Of a stretch of DNA of 64,000 nucleotides, positions 35,068 to 45,997 are shown one piece after another. The stretch is from Anodontia alba (Eukaryota > Mollusca > Bivalvia > Lucinida > Lucinidae): assembly GCA_964016985.1 (NCBI GenBank), contig OZ024823.1, positions 133,196,112-133,260,111 on the forward strand, written 5' to 3'. Each line of letters starts with the position of its first letter. Position 1 is the first letter of the stretch. Below the pieces are notes generated by a model that made no database searches, was not told where the DNA came from, and saw only the letters and a list, made by a program, of their open reading frames with translations. Both the position numbers and the translations under genes were made by a program.

Positions 35068-37243
35068 AGCTCGCCTGTACAAAGTACAAGGAGAGCTATT
35101 GTAGTCACCCCGGTCGTCCACGTTTGCGTTTGCGTTTGCGTTCCCGTTCCCGTCACACTGCGTTAAAGTTTTTCAAATGCTTATATCTCAACAGTCACTC
35201 CTCACAGAGGCATCAAATTTGGAACTTAGGTACCTTGGAGGGTCTTCTGAGATTCCAAGAGAATAAACCCCTGGGTTCATGCCCCTGGGTGGGGCTAGGG
35301 GTCAGAATCTAGGACACCTTTGTAATACTGTGTTAAAGTTTTTCAAATTCTTATATCTTGACTTTCACTCCTCATAGAGCATTCATATTTAGAATTTGGG
35401 TACCTGGACGAGTCTTCTGAGATTCCAAAAGAACATACCCCTGGGTTCATACCTCAGGGTGGGCCTTGGGGTGGGGCTAGGGGTCAAAATCTAGGACACA
35501 TTTGTAAAATCCTATATGCCTACAGGTTATAGACACAACTGGTTATACATCAGCTAACTATGTGACATTGGTTTAAGTGTAAGAGAGTGAAGGTCATGGT
35601 GACCTACATTTTACTGTCAAGGTCACCTATATTTCACGGTCCAGTGATTTTGCCTTATATCGAATACTATTTGTTGGATAAATGTCACACCTGGGATATT
35701 ACTTCCATGTGACCCAATGAATGACCACTTACTATATCTAGGTCATTGGGACCTGTATTTCATGGTTCAGTGATTTTGCCTTATATCTTGAATACTATTT
35801 GTTGGATAAATGTCACACCTGGGATATTAGTTCCTTGTGACCCGATTATTGACGTCAAAATATATCTCTGTTGGTGTGACCTATATTTCATGGTTCAGTG
35901 ATTTTGCCTTATATCTGGAATACTATTTGTTGGATAAATGTCACACCTGGGATATTACTTCCATGTGACCCAATGAATGACCACTTACTATATCTAGGTC
36001 ATTGTGACCTATATTTCATGGTTCAGTGATTTTGCCTTATATCTTGAATACTATTTGTTGGATAAATGTCACACCTGGGATATTAGTTCCTTGTGACCCG
36101 ATTATTGACGTAAAAATATATCTCTGTTGGTGTGACCTATATTTCATGGTTCAGTAATTTTGCCTTATATCTGGAATACTATTTGTTGGATAAATGTCAC
36201 ACCTGGGACAATATTACTTGTGACCCGATTATTGACGTCAAAATATATCTCTGTTGGTGTGACCTATATTTCATGGTTCAGTGATTTTGCCTTATATCTT
36301 GAATACTATTTGTTGGATAAATGTCACACCTGGGATATTACTTCCATGTGACCCAATGAATGACCACTTACTATATCTAGGTCATTGTGACCTATATTTC
36401 ATGGTTCAGTGATTTTGCCTTATATCTTGAATACTATTTTTTGGATAAATGTCACACCTGGGATATTAGTTCCTTGTGACCCGATTATTGACGTCAAAAT
36501 ATATCTCTGTTGGTGTGACCTATATTTCATGGTTCAGTGATTTTGCCTTATATCTTGAATACTATTTGTTGGATAAATGTCACACCTGGGATATTAGTTC
36601 CTTGTGACCCGATTATTGACGTCAAAATATATCTCTGTTGGTGTGACCTATATTTCATGATTCAGTGATTTTGCCTTATATCTTGAATACTATTTGTTGG
36701 ATAAATGTCACACCTGGGATATTACTTCCATGTGACCCAATGAATGACCACTTACTATATCTAGGTCATTGTGACCTATATTTCATGGTTCAGTGATTTT
36801 GCCTTATATCTTGAATACTATTTGTTGGATAAATGTCACACCTGGGATATTAGTTCCTTGTGACCCGATTATTGACGTCAAAATATATCTCTGTTGGTGT
36901 GACCTATATTTCATGGTTCAGTGATTTTGCTTTATATCTTGAATATTTGTTGGATAAATGTCACACCTGGGATATTAGTTCCATGTGACCCAATGAATGA
37001 CCACTTACTATATCTAGGTCATTGTGACCTATATTTCATGCTTCAGTGATTTTGCCTTTTATTTTTATTACTATTTCATGGAGAATTGTCATACCTGGAT
37101 TATTATATCTATGTGACAAAATGATTTACATACAAATACATCTAGGTCAGTGTGACCTATATTATATGGCTTAATGATAAAAATGTTACAATATAAAATG
37201 TACCCAGCAGGCGAGCTCGCTGTCCTCCGACAGCTCTTGTTTT
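35068..37243 (+). mobile_element. Helentron-like tandem-array element, ~127-bp units in A/B order
   Basis: The 5' end is AGCTCGCCTGTACAAAGTAC...GGAGAGCT. The 3' end is CAGGCGAGCTCGC, the hairpin GCTGTCCTCCGACAGC, then TCTTGTTTT. From 35632 to about 37060 some eleven units of ~127 bp follow. Each has 'tttcatggttcagtgatttt' and 'tggataaatgtcacacctgg'. Type A continues 'ccatgtgacccaatgaatga'; type B continues 'ccttgtgacccgattattga'. The order by eye is A B A B B A B B A B A. B units carry TGACGTCA. Confidence 0.75.
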
Positions 37244-37396
37244 GTATCAAACCTAGCCTTTAATGCTGTTTCTGATTAACTGTGTAACACAATCCTCAAA
37301 TTGGCATAAAGTTGTCCTTAACAGGAACTCAAACACTGCAGTATGTGTCATTTTATGACCCTGGTCTAATGACATTTAGTTCCTTTACTGCTAAAT

Positions 37397-37605
37397 TAAT
37401 CCTTTAAACGCCAAGCAAAATTTGTAGCATATGATATTCAATTTTTTTTTTTTCAGAGAAAACAAGTCTTGACATTTCATGTGAATCATCTGCCAAGCAG
37501 ATGATTCATACAAAATGTCAAGATTTGTTTTCCCTGAAAAATAAAAAAAAAATAAATAAAAAATTGTCGTCTGCTGCAGTTGTGTATTGGGCTTTATGGG
37601 TTAAA
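37397..37605. mobile_element. Hairpin MITE with 'gtcaagatttgttttccctg' arm
   Basis: 'ttaatcctttaaacgccaag' on the left and 'tgggctttatgggttaaatt' on the right frame a hairpin of 'cttgacatttcatgtgaatc' and its partner. The 90-codon frame starting at 37501 reads through this hairpin and is not a gene. Confidence 0.6.
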
Positions 37606-38045
37606 TTGCCTACAGTCGGTAAACATGGCATGTGCTTCCTCCCTAACAGGGACCTGAACACTGAGGTATCGTTTTATGAACATAGCATACATGTTGTGGT
37701 CTGGAAAAAATGTCAGAGTATCAGCATAGCAAATGACCTAGAAGGGAAAAATATGAACTGCGCAAAAAAATAATGTGAAACAAAACACTTTTTTCCTCAT
37801 TTGATAATTTTAATTTTCATTTTAATCCTGTATTGTGCCCATTTGTAATTTATCAGGTCTAGATGTAGGTGTGTGCTTCATTTTTTTCTGGAATAAAAGG
37901 TTTTAATCACTTGACTGTTCAATTTTAGTTTGTTTTGTATAAAAATATACAACAAACTTCTCACTGTGCATGCAAACTTGCATATATTTTAGCTATTTGT
38001 TCACAAACAAGATAATTTGGAAGTCAGTCCTCTTGAATGATGAAA

Positions 38046-38255
38046 TTAACGCTTAGCATGCTGAGTAAAATTTTCAGCAGGCATTTTGAAATTCATTTCT
38101 TATTTTTCTTAGAAAACAGGATTTAACATTTCATGCAAATTGTCTCCTTGGGACACTATTTGCATGAAGTGCCAGATTGTATTTTCTAAAAAAAAATAAG
38201 AAAAAATATCATTATTTTGTCATCTGCTGAATTGCTCATAGCATTGTAAGTTTTG
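38046..38255. mobile_element. TTAA MITE ('taacgcttagcatgctgagt')
   Basis: The element starts TTAACGCTTAGCATGCTGAG and contains 'aggatttaacatttcatgca' with a partial complement, closing with 'gtcatctgctgaattgctca'. Family of 53271-53486. Confidence 0.6.
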
Positions 38256-38640
38256 ACTCTGGTCCTGCTGAACCCGGTTATGCCCTGCCTTTCCAAACAG
38301 TGTAGATCCAGATCAGTTGGCTTCTGAAGAAGCCAACTGATCTAGATCTGCACTGTTTGCCATTCAGTACTTGAATTTGTAATAACAATCTGGATAAAGT
38401 AAGCTGAAAGGAAATGTCAAGATTTGTTTTTCCTGAAAAATAAAAACAAAATAGATAAAAAATTGTCGTCTGCTGCAGTTGTGTTTTGGGCTTTATGGGT
38501 TAAATTGCCTACAGTCGGTAAAAATGGCATATGCTTCCTCCCTAACAGGGACCTCAACACTGAGGTATCATTTTAGAATGAAGTTCTAAAATGTGGAAGT
38601 GGGCATGGCATCTTAATTTATTTAGCATGACAATGGTTAA
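38256..38640. mobile_element. TTAA MITE (piggyBac-like) carrying a patch copied from 37.5 kb
   Basis: The left end 'ggtcctgctgaacccggtta' and the full hairpin (cagatcagttggcttctgaa) are present, and the right end resumes at 38585 with 'gtgggcatggcatcttaatt'. Between about 38406 and 38580 lies a stretch nearly identical to 37514-37680. Confidence 0.65.
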
Positions 38641-38859
38641 TGACATTGAAAGAGGCACCACTCTGGTAGTACAGCACAGTATTTTATAAATAAAATATAC
38701 TGTTGTCAGTGGAAAACTTTTTTATGTAAAATTTCATTTTTCCATGTTTGTCTTTCAACATCTTAACATGCGGGATAGATATAGAAACAGAGAAATAGTT
38801 TATGAAACTGTCATACCAAAGTACTTTGACAGATTATTACGAAGTGACGCATTACTTGG

Positions 38860-39110
38860 TCACATAACTTTTGTGGAGATAGATCATGAAATAATTGCTG
38901 CGTTCATTCTGCTCCTTCCGCTGATTCAAGAAGGGCAGTTGTCATTTACTGACAAAAGTATGTGCACAAATACTGGTTAACCACAGTGACTGATTAATTG
39001 CTTAGAAGTCTATTAGAGCCTTGCCAGGAAAAGTGCGAGTAGGTTAACTGACTGGCTCAGGATGACCTTAATTGTATCGACTAGGATGTAAAACTCCAAC
39101 AAACAAACAA
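38860..39110 (+). mobile_element. SINE-like element, plus strand
   Basis: 'ctccttccgctgattcaaga' and 'agggcagttgtcatttactg' are the central domain shared with the SINE at 5328-5546. 'aatactggttaaccacagtg' matches the copy at 61310. The frame 38744-38980 overlaps it and is not a gene. Confidence 0.6.
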
Positions 39111-39141
39111 ACTGACCCACTGTGTTCATTCTATGATAAGC

Positions 39142-39443
39142 AGGGTTCAAGCTGGCTCAGAAATTTAGGGAGAAGTGACTTCTCCCTCAAGACAAAACAG
39201 GGAGAAGTTTTATAGGATGAGGGAGAAGTCAAGACTCGGTTTACCTATCACCTTACTGAAAGCGCTACATTCAGGACTCTCAACCCACTTTACCGCATTG
39301 TCTTGGGGAATTAACAAAGAAGGAAACAAATTTTACTGTAGACCTGTTCATTCTTACTTCTAAACCAATTAAATGATGCAAAGTAACAAAGATATACATG
39401 TAAGTAGGGCAAATGCATTATATCTGGACACATAAGTTCATTC

Positions 39444-39483
<40 letters not shown>

Positions 39484-40014
39484 AAACTGACAATCCTTTT
39501 CAGAAGATCCAGTCAAAACATCAAGATCTGTGGCTTGATAAGTAAGCTATAAACACAATGATAAAAAGAAACTTGTTAACTAAAGTGTCTGTCAACTTCT
39601 AAAGTTAGTTTTTAACACTTTTAATGCTGTTTCTGACCAATTTTCAGCATGTAAATGGTTCATTTATGAAAAACGGACACCCACGAAAACTAATGGCATT
39701 GATGAAAACGATCTTTTGGTCATTTAATAGGCAAACAGTTTTCTTCCAAAACTTGTTAAATCACATCAGACTTTTATTCAGCAGCATTTCTGATACATCT
39801 TACAACTTCTTTCAACAGAATGTTACCTTTGCATGTTTGCTCAATTTTTACTGGATTTCTCCAAACAAAAAGTTCGTTTTGCACAAGTACTAGCTTTTTC
39901 AAAAGTTGCAAAAACGGAGGGCGAAGTTTTTGTCGCCCTCTGGGCTTCCCAGGGCGACTTAGAGCCCTCTAGGGCGACTATTTCGCCCCAATCGCCCTGT
40001 AGCTTGACCCCTGG
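39142..40014. mobile_element. hAT-like non-autonomous element, 6-bp GATAAG duplication
   Basis: Ends CAGGGTTCAAGCTGGC and GTAGCTTGACCCCTG are inverted repeats, flanked by GATAAG on both sides. Near both ends short direct repeats occur ('gggagaagt' on the left, 'agggcgac' on the right). The interior frames, up to 89 codons, show no transposase motif. Confidence 0.7.
39447..39482. repeat. Poly-T tract
   Basis: About 36 consecutive T within the hAT-like element. Confidence 0.9.
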
Positions 40015-40267
40015 ATAAGATGCTGTAACATGTCTTCCCTTGCCGAACTAGAAATATCATTTATCTGGAAATTATGGAAATCCCAGATTCCCAAGAGCAG
40101 AACAGAAGACTATAAAATATTGTTTATTGCCTTTATGTGTGTTTAGCATAGAAATTGTTTGCCAGATTATTCCAGTAATAACCATAATGGGAATAATAAG
40201 CCACAGAGATTGGTTGGTGACATTTACAGGACCGTTTATGGATAATGCTAACGTGCCCAGTCTACGG

Positions 40268-40477
40268 ATACCTTAATGCTTAGAATGCTGTGTTGAAATT
40301 TACGCAAACAACATTTTAAAATAGATTCCCTATTTTTTTTTCTGGAAAATGAGATTTGACATTTCAAGTCTTGAAATTTCAAGCATGAAATATCAACCTG
40401 TTTTCTTGAAAAAGTAAGAAAAATATCGTCAGTTTGTTGTCTGCTGAATTTGTTCACAGAAAGGTAAAGGTTAATAA
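40268..40477. mobile_element. Degenerate TTAA MITE ('cttaatgcttagaatgctg')
   Basis: 'aggtaaaggttaataaa' at the right and 'ccttaatgcttagaatgctg' at the left frame a hairpin of 'gagatttgacatttcaagtc' arms, as in 38046-38255. Confidence 0.55.
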
Positions 40478-40699
40478 AGCTGTAATTGAATTTGCTTGGC
40501 CTTATGTGCACCCATTTATATTTATTTTGTCTGTCCACTATTTCTTGAAAAATCTATATTTCGTCTGTGTCTGTCACATGAAACCTAGAGAATAATGGAC
40601 ACTGATTGTGCAGGGACACATCATAACATCATACTCAGGATAACCAAAAAATCACAACAATTGTTGTCTGCTTTGTCATCTGCTTGTGATTTTAAAAGT

Positions 40700-40790
40700 C
40701 ACTTTTGCAAACAGTGTGGACCCAGATCAGACTGCTCCTCTAGGAGCAGTCTGATCTGGGTCCACACTGTTTGCCGGTATGCAAAAAATA
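40700..40790. mobile_element. Shared hairpin core, near-perfect palindrome
   Basis: 'caaacagtgtggacccagat' and its complement pair over about 30 bp around 'gctcctctaggagc'. It lies between fragments of the 'cagacgacat' MITE family rather than between any of the usual ends. Confidence 0.7.
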
Positions 40791-40869
40791 GGTTCGAAAA
40801 GTTTGCAAGAATATTCAGCAGACGACATAAACAGACGACATTTTCAGATGCATGTTTTCTTGGCGCTTT

Positions 40870-40985
40870 AAGGGTTAATTATCCACGAAAACATAATGTT
40901 ATGGGTACTCATTAGTGCCTTAATGAGCCACTCCTAATAAGTACATACAACTAAGGTTTTTGAAAACATGTTGTGGGTACTTATT
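40870..40985. mobile_element. Long palindromic MITE, right half cut by the array element
   Basis: 'tccacgaaaacataatgtta', 'gggtactcattagtgcctta' and 'gaaaacatgttgtgggtact' belong to the 47560 family. The array element starting at 40986 sits inside its right arm: 'cttattAGCTC' on the left and 'gttagaagcttcatggcaag' at 42671 on the right, so the MITE is the host. Confidence 0.6.
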
Positions 40986-42671
40986 AGCTCACCTGAGCAC
41001 GAAGTGCTCATGGTGAGCTATTGTGGTCAGTCAATGTCCGTCGTGCGTTGTGCGGCGTCAACAATTGCTTTAAAAGCCTACTCCTCCTACACCCCTGGAC
41101 CAATTGACTTGATACTTGGTAGGAAGCATCGGGGTGACTTGTAGATCAAAAGTAGCTAAAATCGTTCCGATCGGAAATCCAAGATGGCTGCCATGGCCGC
41201 CATCTTGAAAATCTATTTTTCGCTTCTTCTCCTGAACCGAAAGGCCAATTGACTCCAAACTTGCTAGGAACCATCAGGGTGACTTGTAGATCAAAAATAG
41301 CTAAAATCGTGCCGATCGGAAATCCAAGATGGCCGCCATCTTGAAAATCTATTTTTCGCTTCTTCTCCTGAACCGAAAGGCCAATTGACTCCAAACTTGC
41401 TAGGAACCATCAGGGTGACTTGTAGATCAAAAATAGCTAAAATCGTGCCGATCGGAAATCCAAGATGGCCCCCATGGCCGCCATCTTGAAAATCTATTTT
41501 TTGCTTCTACTCCTGAACCGAAAGGCCAATTGACTCCAAACTTGCTAGGAAGCATCAAAGTGACTTGTAGATCAAAAGTAGCTAAAATCGTGCCGATCGG
41601 AAATCCAAGATGACCACCATGGCGGCCATCTTGAAAATCTATTTTTTGCTTCTTCTCCTGAACCGAAAGGCCAATTGACTCCAAACTTGCTAGGAAGCAT
41701 CAGGATGACTTGTAGATCAAAAATAGCTAAAATCGTGCCTATCGGAAATCCAAGATGGCCGCCATGGCAGCCATCTTGAAAATCTATTCGCTTCTCCTAA
41801 ACCGAAAGGCCAGTAGATTCCAAACTTGGTAGGAAGCATCGGGGTGACTTGTAGATCAAAAATAGCTAAAATCATGCCGATCGTAAAACCAGGATGGGCG
41901 CCATGGCAGCCATCTTGAATATCTTTTTTTCGCTTCTTCTCCTGAACCCAAAGGCCAGTTGACTTGAAACTTGGTAGGAAGCATTTGGGTGACTTGTAGA
42001 TCAAAATTAGCTAAAATCATGCCGATCGTAAATCCAAGATGGCCGCCATGGCGGCTATCTTGAAAATCTATTTTTCGCTTCTTCTCCTAAACCCAAAAGT
42101 CACTTGACTCGGAATTTAGTAGGAAGCATCAGGGTGACTTGTAGATCAAATATAGCTAAAATCGTTCTGATCAGAAATCCCAGATGGCCACCATGGCCGC
42201 CATCTTGAAAATCTATATTTAGCTTCTTCTCCTGCACCGAAAGGCGAATTGACTCCAAACTTCGTAGGAGACATTGGGGTGACTTGTAGATCAAACATAG
42301 CTAAAATCGTGCCAATCGGATATCCAAGGTGGCCGCCATGGTGGCCATCTTGAAAACCTATTTTTCACCTCTTCTCCTGAACTGAAAGGCCAGTTGAGTC
42401 GAAACTTGGTAGGAAGCATTGGGGTGACTTGTAGATCAAAAATAGCTAAAATCGTGCCGATCGTAAATCCAAGTTGGCTGCCATTTAGAGTTTGTTCACA
42501 TGATCACGCTCAATTGACTGGCATGCCATATATCTTCTTCTTCAAAATAAAGAACTGCTTAAATGATGATCTTTTCATTAGTTGTGACGATAGGATTGGA
42601 AAAATGTTGCATAACATCTGCATATCTGCAGTGGCTATGTCACTCAGGTGAGCAACCCGTGGCCCTCTTGT
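40986..42671 (+). mobile_element. Helentron-like tandem-array element, ~140-bp units with YY1-like palindromes
   Basis: The 5' hairpin is AGCTCACCTGAGCACG...CGTGCTCATGGTGAGCT-like; the 3' end is CACTCAGGTGAGCAACCCG, then GGCCCTCTTGTT. Ten or so units of about 140 bp carry 'gacttgtagatcaaaaatag', 'ccgatcggaaatccaagatg' and 'gccatcttgaaaatctattt'. Most contain a long inverted repeat around CCATGG made of AAGATGGCNGCC. The minus-strand frames at 41070-42294 (up to 95 codons, all starting 'MESIGLSVQEKK'-like) are the repeat unit translated and not separate genes. Confidence 0.75.
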
Positions 42672-43310
42672 TAGAAGCTTCATGGCAAGACACTCCTAAT
42701 GAGTACCACAACATAGGTTTTTGTGAATAAAGAAAAATGGGCCATTGCACTACAAAACCAGCAAAATGGCATGTGTGCTCAGTTAAGACTCCGATCAGTC
42801 TGGGCATCTGCCCAGTCTGATCAGTCTTCAGTGTGCATTTAATAGGTAGATAAGGACCCAAGCTTTCTTCATTCGGACAGCGAAGACACTGATCGGACTG
42901 GGCGGATCCCCAGACTGATCTGAGTCTATGCTAGGCACACATGCCGTTTTGTTGTTTTTTTTTTCATGTGCTGGCTCAAATAGCTAGATACCCTTCATCT
43001 GAAGCAAAGAAGTAATCCAACCACATCTCATTTAAGTTAAAATGAATGAATACACTTCTAAGGGAAATAACTCAGACCTCAAAATACTTGCCTCCCTTTT
43101 CAAATGTGGTTGTGTAAAAAGAAACCCAAATGCTTGTCTTGAAAGAGAATTCTTTCCTTCTGTTTTTTTAGGAGTTCATTTATCAAGATAAAAAATTCGT
43201 TTCTACTAGAGTGGTCTACCTTTGAAAAGGGAGACAGAAATGGCCTTCTTAGAAATTTCGAATTCCACTTTCCTAAACACTGTATCATTGTTGCACCCCA
43301 CCCCGCCCAA
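42672..43310 (+). other. Intron 2: MITE fragments, no exon seen
   Basis: 42672-42740 completes the palindromic MITE interrupted at 40985. At 42780-42950 repeats of 'gatcagtctgggcatctgcc' type form inverted pairs. The remainder is AT-rich with no recognised feature. Confidence 0.5.
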
Positions 43311-43319
43311 CCCCCCTAG

Positions 43320-43445
43320 AGAAGAGTGGTATCCAGATAAATATTTTGAATAATATTCCATGAGAAAAAATATGAGTACTAACAACATGTTTTCAAGGGA
43401 AAATAAGGAAAAATATCAATACTTCTTGGTTGAAAGAAGTGCCTT
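43320..43445. mobile_element. Degenerate long palindromic MITE upstream of exon 3
   Basis: 'gagtactaacaacatgtttt' and 'aagggaaaataaggaaaaat' match the right arm of the 47560 family. It ends about 110 bp before the exon 3 acceptor. Confidence 0.5.
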
Positions 43446-43552
43446 TCTCAAATTTATGGCTGCGCAGGCTGCTCTGGATTTTCACTGTTATTGTATGGAA
43501 AAGTTGATTTCCTTTGACACTGAAGCTCATTTCCATTCATTTCTTTTTCCAG

Positions 43553-43666
43553 CTGTTGGTGAGTACTGTGTTTCCTATGGAACCAAGTGTGCGGACCCAC
43601 ATGCTTCATGTTACAATAGGGAATGCACCTGTCGAGCTGGGTACCATCCGAAATATGGAGTCTGTC
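43553..43666 (+). CDS. Exon 3: EGF/EB-like six-cysteine module
   Basis: The acceptor is cattcatttctttttccAG at 43551-43552. The first two bases complete an Ala codon, then VGEYCVSYGTKCADPHASC, YNRECTCRAGYHP and GVC follow. The six cysteines are spaced C-x6-C-x6-C-x4-C-x1-C-x10-C, with the Gly-Tyr after the fifth cysteine usual in EGF or EB modules. No Asp/Asn calcium-binding signature is present. The exon is 114 nt, symmetric phase 1-1, and stops at TGTC before GTAAGT (43667), a strong donor. The open frame upstream of 43553 is intronic. Residues about 213-250 of the product. Confidence 0.85.
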
Positions 43667-43802
43667 GTAAGTCTTAGGATAACTTTGTTTTGTTTTAGCA
43701 TTTAGAAGCTGTCAAGACATGGTGAATGTTGGACAATAGATTCTCCACATATGATCAGATCATACCCCAGCAAGGTAGATTCTGATTCCAACAGGTCAAC
43801 CT

Positions 43803-44075
43803 TTGAGCACCGATAGCCCAGTGGTGAAGCGTCCGCTTCAGGAACAGGTCATGGGTTCAAACCCCGGCCTCGCCACACCAGAGGCATAAAAATGGTACTA
43901 GGAGCTCCCTTGGTTGGCGCATTATCAAGGGTAGTCCTAGGAATATAAATGAAGGCAGGTAAGTATTTGTTAATGGATACTTAGTTTGTTGCAATAAAAG
44001 CTCTGTAGAGGTTGTTGTCTATTTCTAATATGCGACATTAAATAAAGCTTCTTTATCTTTATCTTATCTTTATGT
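43803..44075 (+). mobile_element. tRNA-derived SINE with CTTTATC tail
   Basis: The head 'gagcaccgatagcccagtgg' carries an A-box (TAGCCCAGTGG), and 'gggttcaaaccccggcctc' carries a consensus B-box (GGTTCAAACCC). The body runs through 'aggagctcccttggttggcg' and ends in ctttatctttatcttatctttat-type repeats. The head resembles a tRNA but lacks proper acceptor pairing, so it is scored as a SINE. It sits 137 bp after the exon 3 donor, in sense. Confidence 0.85.
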
Positions 44076-44282
44076 CTTTTCTGCTAAGCTATCCATCAGG
44101 GTAAATCTGGGCTCTATGAGACCCCCCCCCCCCCAACCACCACTGGTAATGTAGACCAGCAGATTCTACTGGTCCAGTTTCACTTAGTACAAGACATTTA
44201 CATGTCTCAATACTATTTTCACCCTAAATATTTGGACACCTTAACCTTTTACCATATCTTCCCTAAAATTTGAATAGGTCTT

Positions 44283-44920
44283 TATGCCGCTGCCTGCGGA
44301 AGGCAGCAGTGGGGCATATAGCGTTTTTCTGTGACCAGAGTCTACATTCATAACCAGAATCTAACGAATATTCAAGTTTACATTGACATTGACGTTCATG
44401 TTTCTCTTGGACGTCATTACTTGGGTACCTTCTATGCTAGGAAGTTAAATAGTATGCTGCTTACCCAGAACTTTGCTAGAGTTGCTCCTAGGGCATGCCC
44501 TTGGCTTGGGTTGGACTAGGGGTAAAAGTGTATACAAATGTTTTAAGTTTCAAGTTACGTTGACATTTAAGTCCACATTTCTCTTGGAGGTGATAATTTG
44601 GGTACCTTTTACGCTAGGAAGTTGAAATTAGGTATGCTACTTACCCAGACCTAAACCTTCAACTCTGTGCTAGAGTTGCATCTGGTTCAGTGATTTTACC
44701 TCATATTGTAAAGAGTATTTCATGTATAAACAACAAGCTAACCAGCTGATTATAGGTCAGTATGACCCTAAATTTGAAGTATGTTACTTACATCCCTATG
44801 TATTAGACACATATGACTTTGCCCAATGCAGGAGCGGAGTCGTAGAATTCTTGTTTCATTTTATCGGCAAAGCACAATTCAGGCAAGCTATGCTGTCCTG
44901 TGACAGCTCATTATTATTAT
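44283..44920 (+). mobile_element. Helentron-like element, diverged, 'tatgccgctgcctgcggaag' 5' end
   Basis: It begins TATGCCGCTGCCTGCGGAAG with GCAGCAGTGGGGCATA, an imperfect inverted pair. The 3' end 'caggcaagctatgctgtcctg' plus 'tgacagctc' resembles the 3' hairpin of the element at 35068-37243. Internal repeats are 'gttacattgacattga/gttacgttgacatttaa' and 'gctaggaagtt'. Confidence 0.5.
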
Positions 44921-44937
44921 TATTATTTTTTTACATT

Positions 44938-45900
44938 TTTATGCCCCAGCATGCTGAAGGCAGCAGTTGGGCATATAGCATTTTGCCTTGATGTTACGTC
45001 CGTACATGGGTATGCCACATTCTTAACCAGAGTCTAAGAAATGTACAACTTAAAGTTCACATTCAAAAAAAGGTAAGAGAAAAGTCCAGGCAGTGCCACA
45101 ATCACAAACCGCAGCCCTTCCCAGACACCAAGAGGAAGAGGAAACAGACAAAACCAAACAAGCACAAATCAAACAAACTTACGAAAAGCACTAAGATTAG
45201 CTCTCTCTTCCCCAAGCGAGGTAATCGCAATGCTAAAAGGACTGAAAACACACAAGAACAAAATAACACAAGGTAAGATATAAAACAAATCACCTCGTAG
45301 AATAAACCACAAAGCAACAAAGAGTAAGACTAACACTGGGACCACCGCCTTAGAACGGGGGGTTTAAAGCATTTTTACAGCCAGCGGACTTCACCCTGGG
45401 TCCCATGCTACTCTTAATAGAGAAATACATAAAAATTTGGTTCTCATAAAGGCTCCCAATTCAGTCAATGCATCAAAGGGAAAACATAAAAATCAAATTA
45501 ATCACTATAATAAACAAAGACGAGTAAAGGCTAATTCTACTGTATGCCAGAGTAAATGAAAACCAATAGTTGAACCACGGCGGACCAAGCCAAAGACATA
45601 TCGTCAAGCCCCAACCCACTGGTTAAAGTTTTACGAAGAGGCCGTCATTGAGTCTGAGGCTTGAACCGCCATTGTGCAATTAAAGAATGAAGCATAGCAA
45701 TCAACAATGATTGGGTTCACATTTATGTCCGTGTTTCTCTTAGAGGTGATAACTTGGATACCTTTTATGCTAGAAAGTTGAAATTTGGTATGCTACTTAC
45801 CCAGACCTAAATCTCCAACTCTGTGCTAAAAGTGCCCCTCTGTCTTGCCCTGCAATGTGGCTAGGAGTCAAAATGTATAACAGGTCAGACTGAGCATTTG
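44938..45900 (+). mobile_element. Second 'tatgccccagcatgctgaag' element, split by an insertion
   Basis: 'ttatgccccagcatgctgaa' and 'ggcagcagttgggcatatag' repeat the 5' structure of the element at 44283. Its sequence ('taaagttcacatt') is interrupted at 45064 and resumes at 45715 with 'gttcacatttatgtccgtgt'. The right boundary is unclear. Confidence 0.5.
45064..45714 (-). mobile_element. Unclassified retroposon-like repeat, copy 2, 9-bp duplication
   Basis: GTTCACATT lies immediately on both sides (45055-45063 and 45715-45723), so this 651-bp block looks like one insertion. Most of it matches 32488-33054. Read on the minus strand it would end CTTACCTTTTTTTG, and it has about 100 bp at its 5' end (45613-45714) absent from copy 1. 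There are no inverted ends. A 72-codon minus-strand frame matches part of the copy 1 frame. Classification is open: SINE-like, truncated LINE or retrocopy of an RNA. Confidence 0.6.
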
Positions 45901-45997
45901 GAAAGCAGCTGTTGCTATATGGGCAAAGGGTAGGGGCATTTGTGTACTTTGGACATGTGTTGTTTAATACCTGATTTTGTGTATAAAAACTGCTGAA

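Noticed and set aside
35632..37060. CRISPR array
   Set aside because: Units are ~127 bp with no unique spacers and the context is eukaryotic.
41070..42294. Set of minus-strand frames beginning MESIGLSVQEKK
   Set aside because: Each is the same ~140-bp repeat unit translated; their similarity reflects DNA repeats, not a protein family.
43360..43552. In-frame upstream extension of the EGF exon
   Set aside because: A strong acceptor at 43551-43552 and phase agreement with exon 2 place the exon start at 43553; the upstream part overlaps a MITE.
43803..43880. tRNA gene
   Set aside because: A- and B-boxes are present but the cloverleaf stems are not, and a SINE body with a CTTTATC tail follows.
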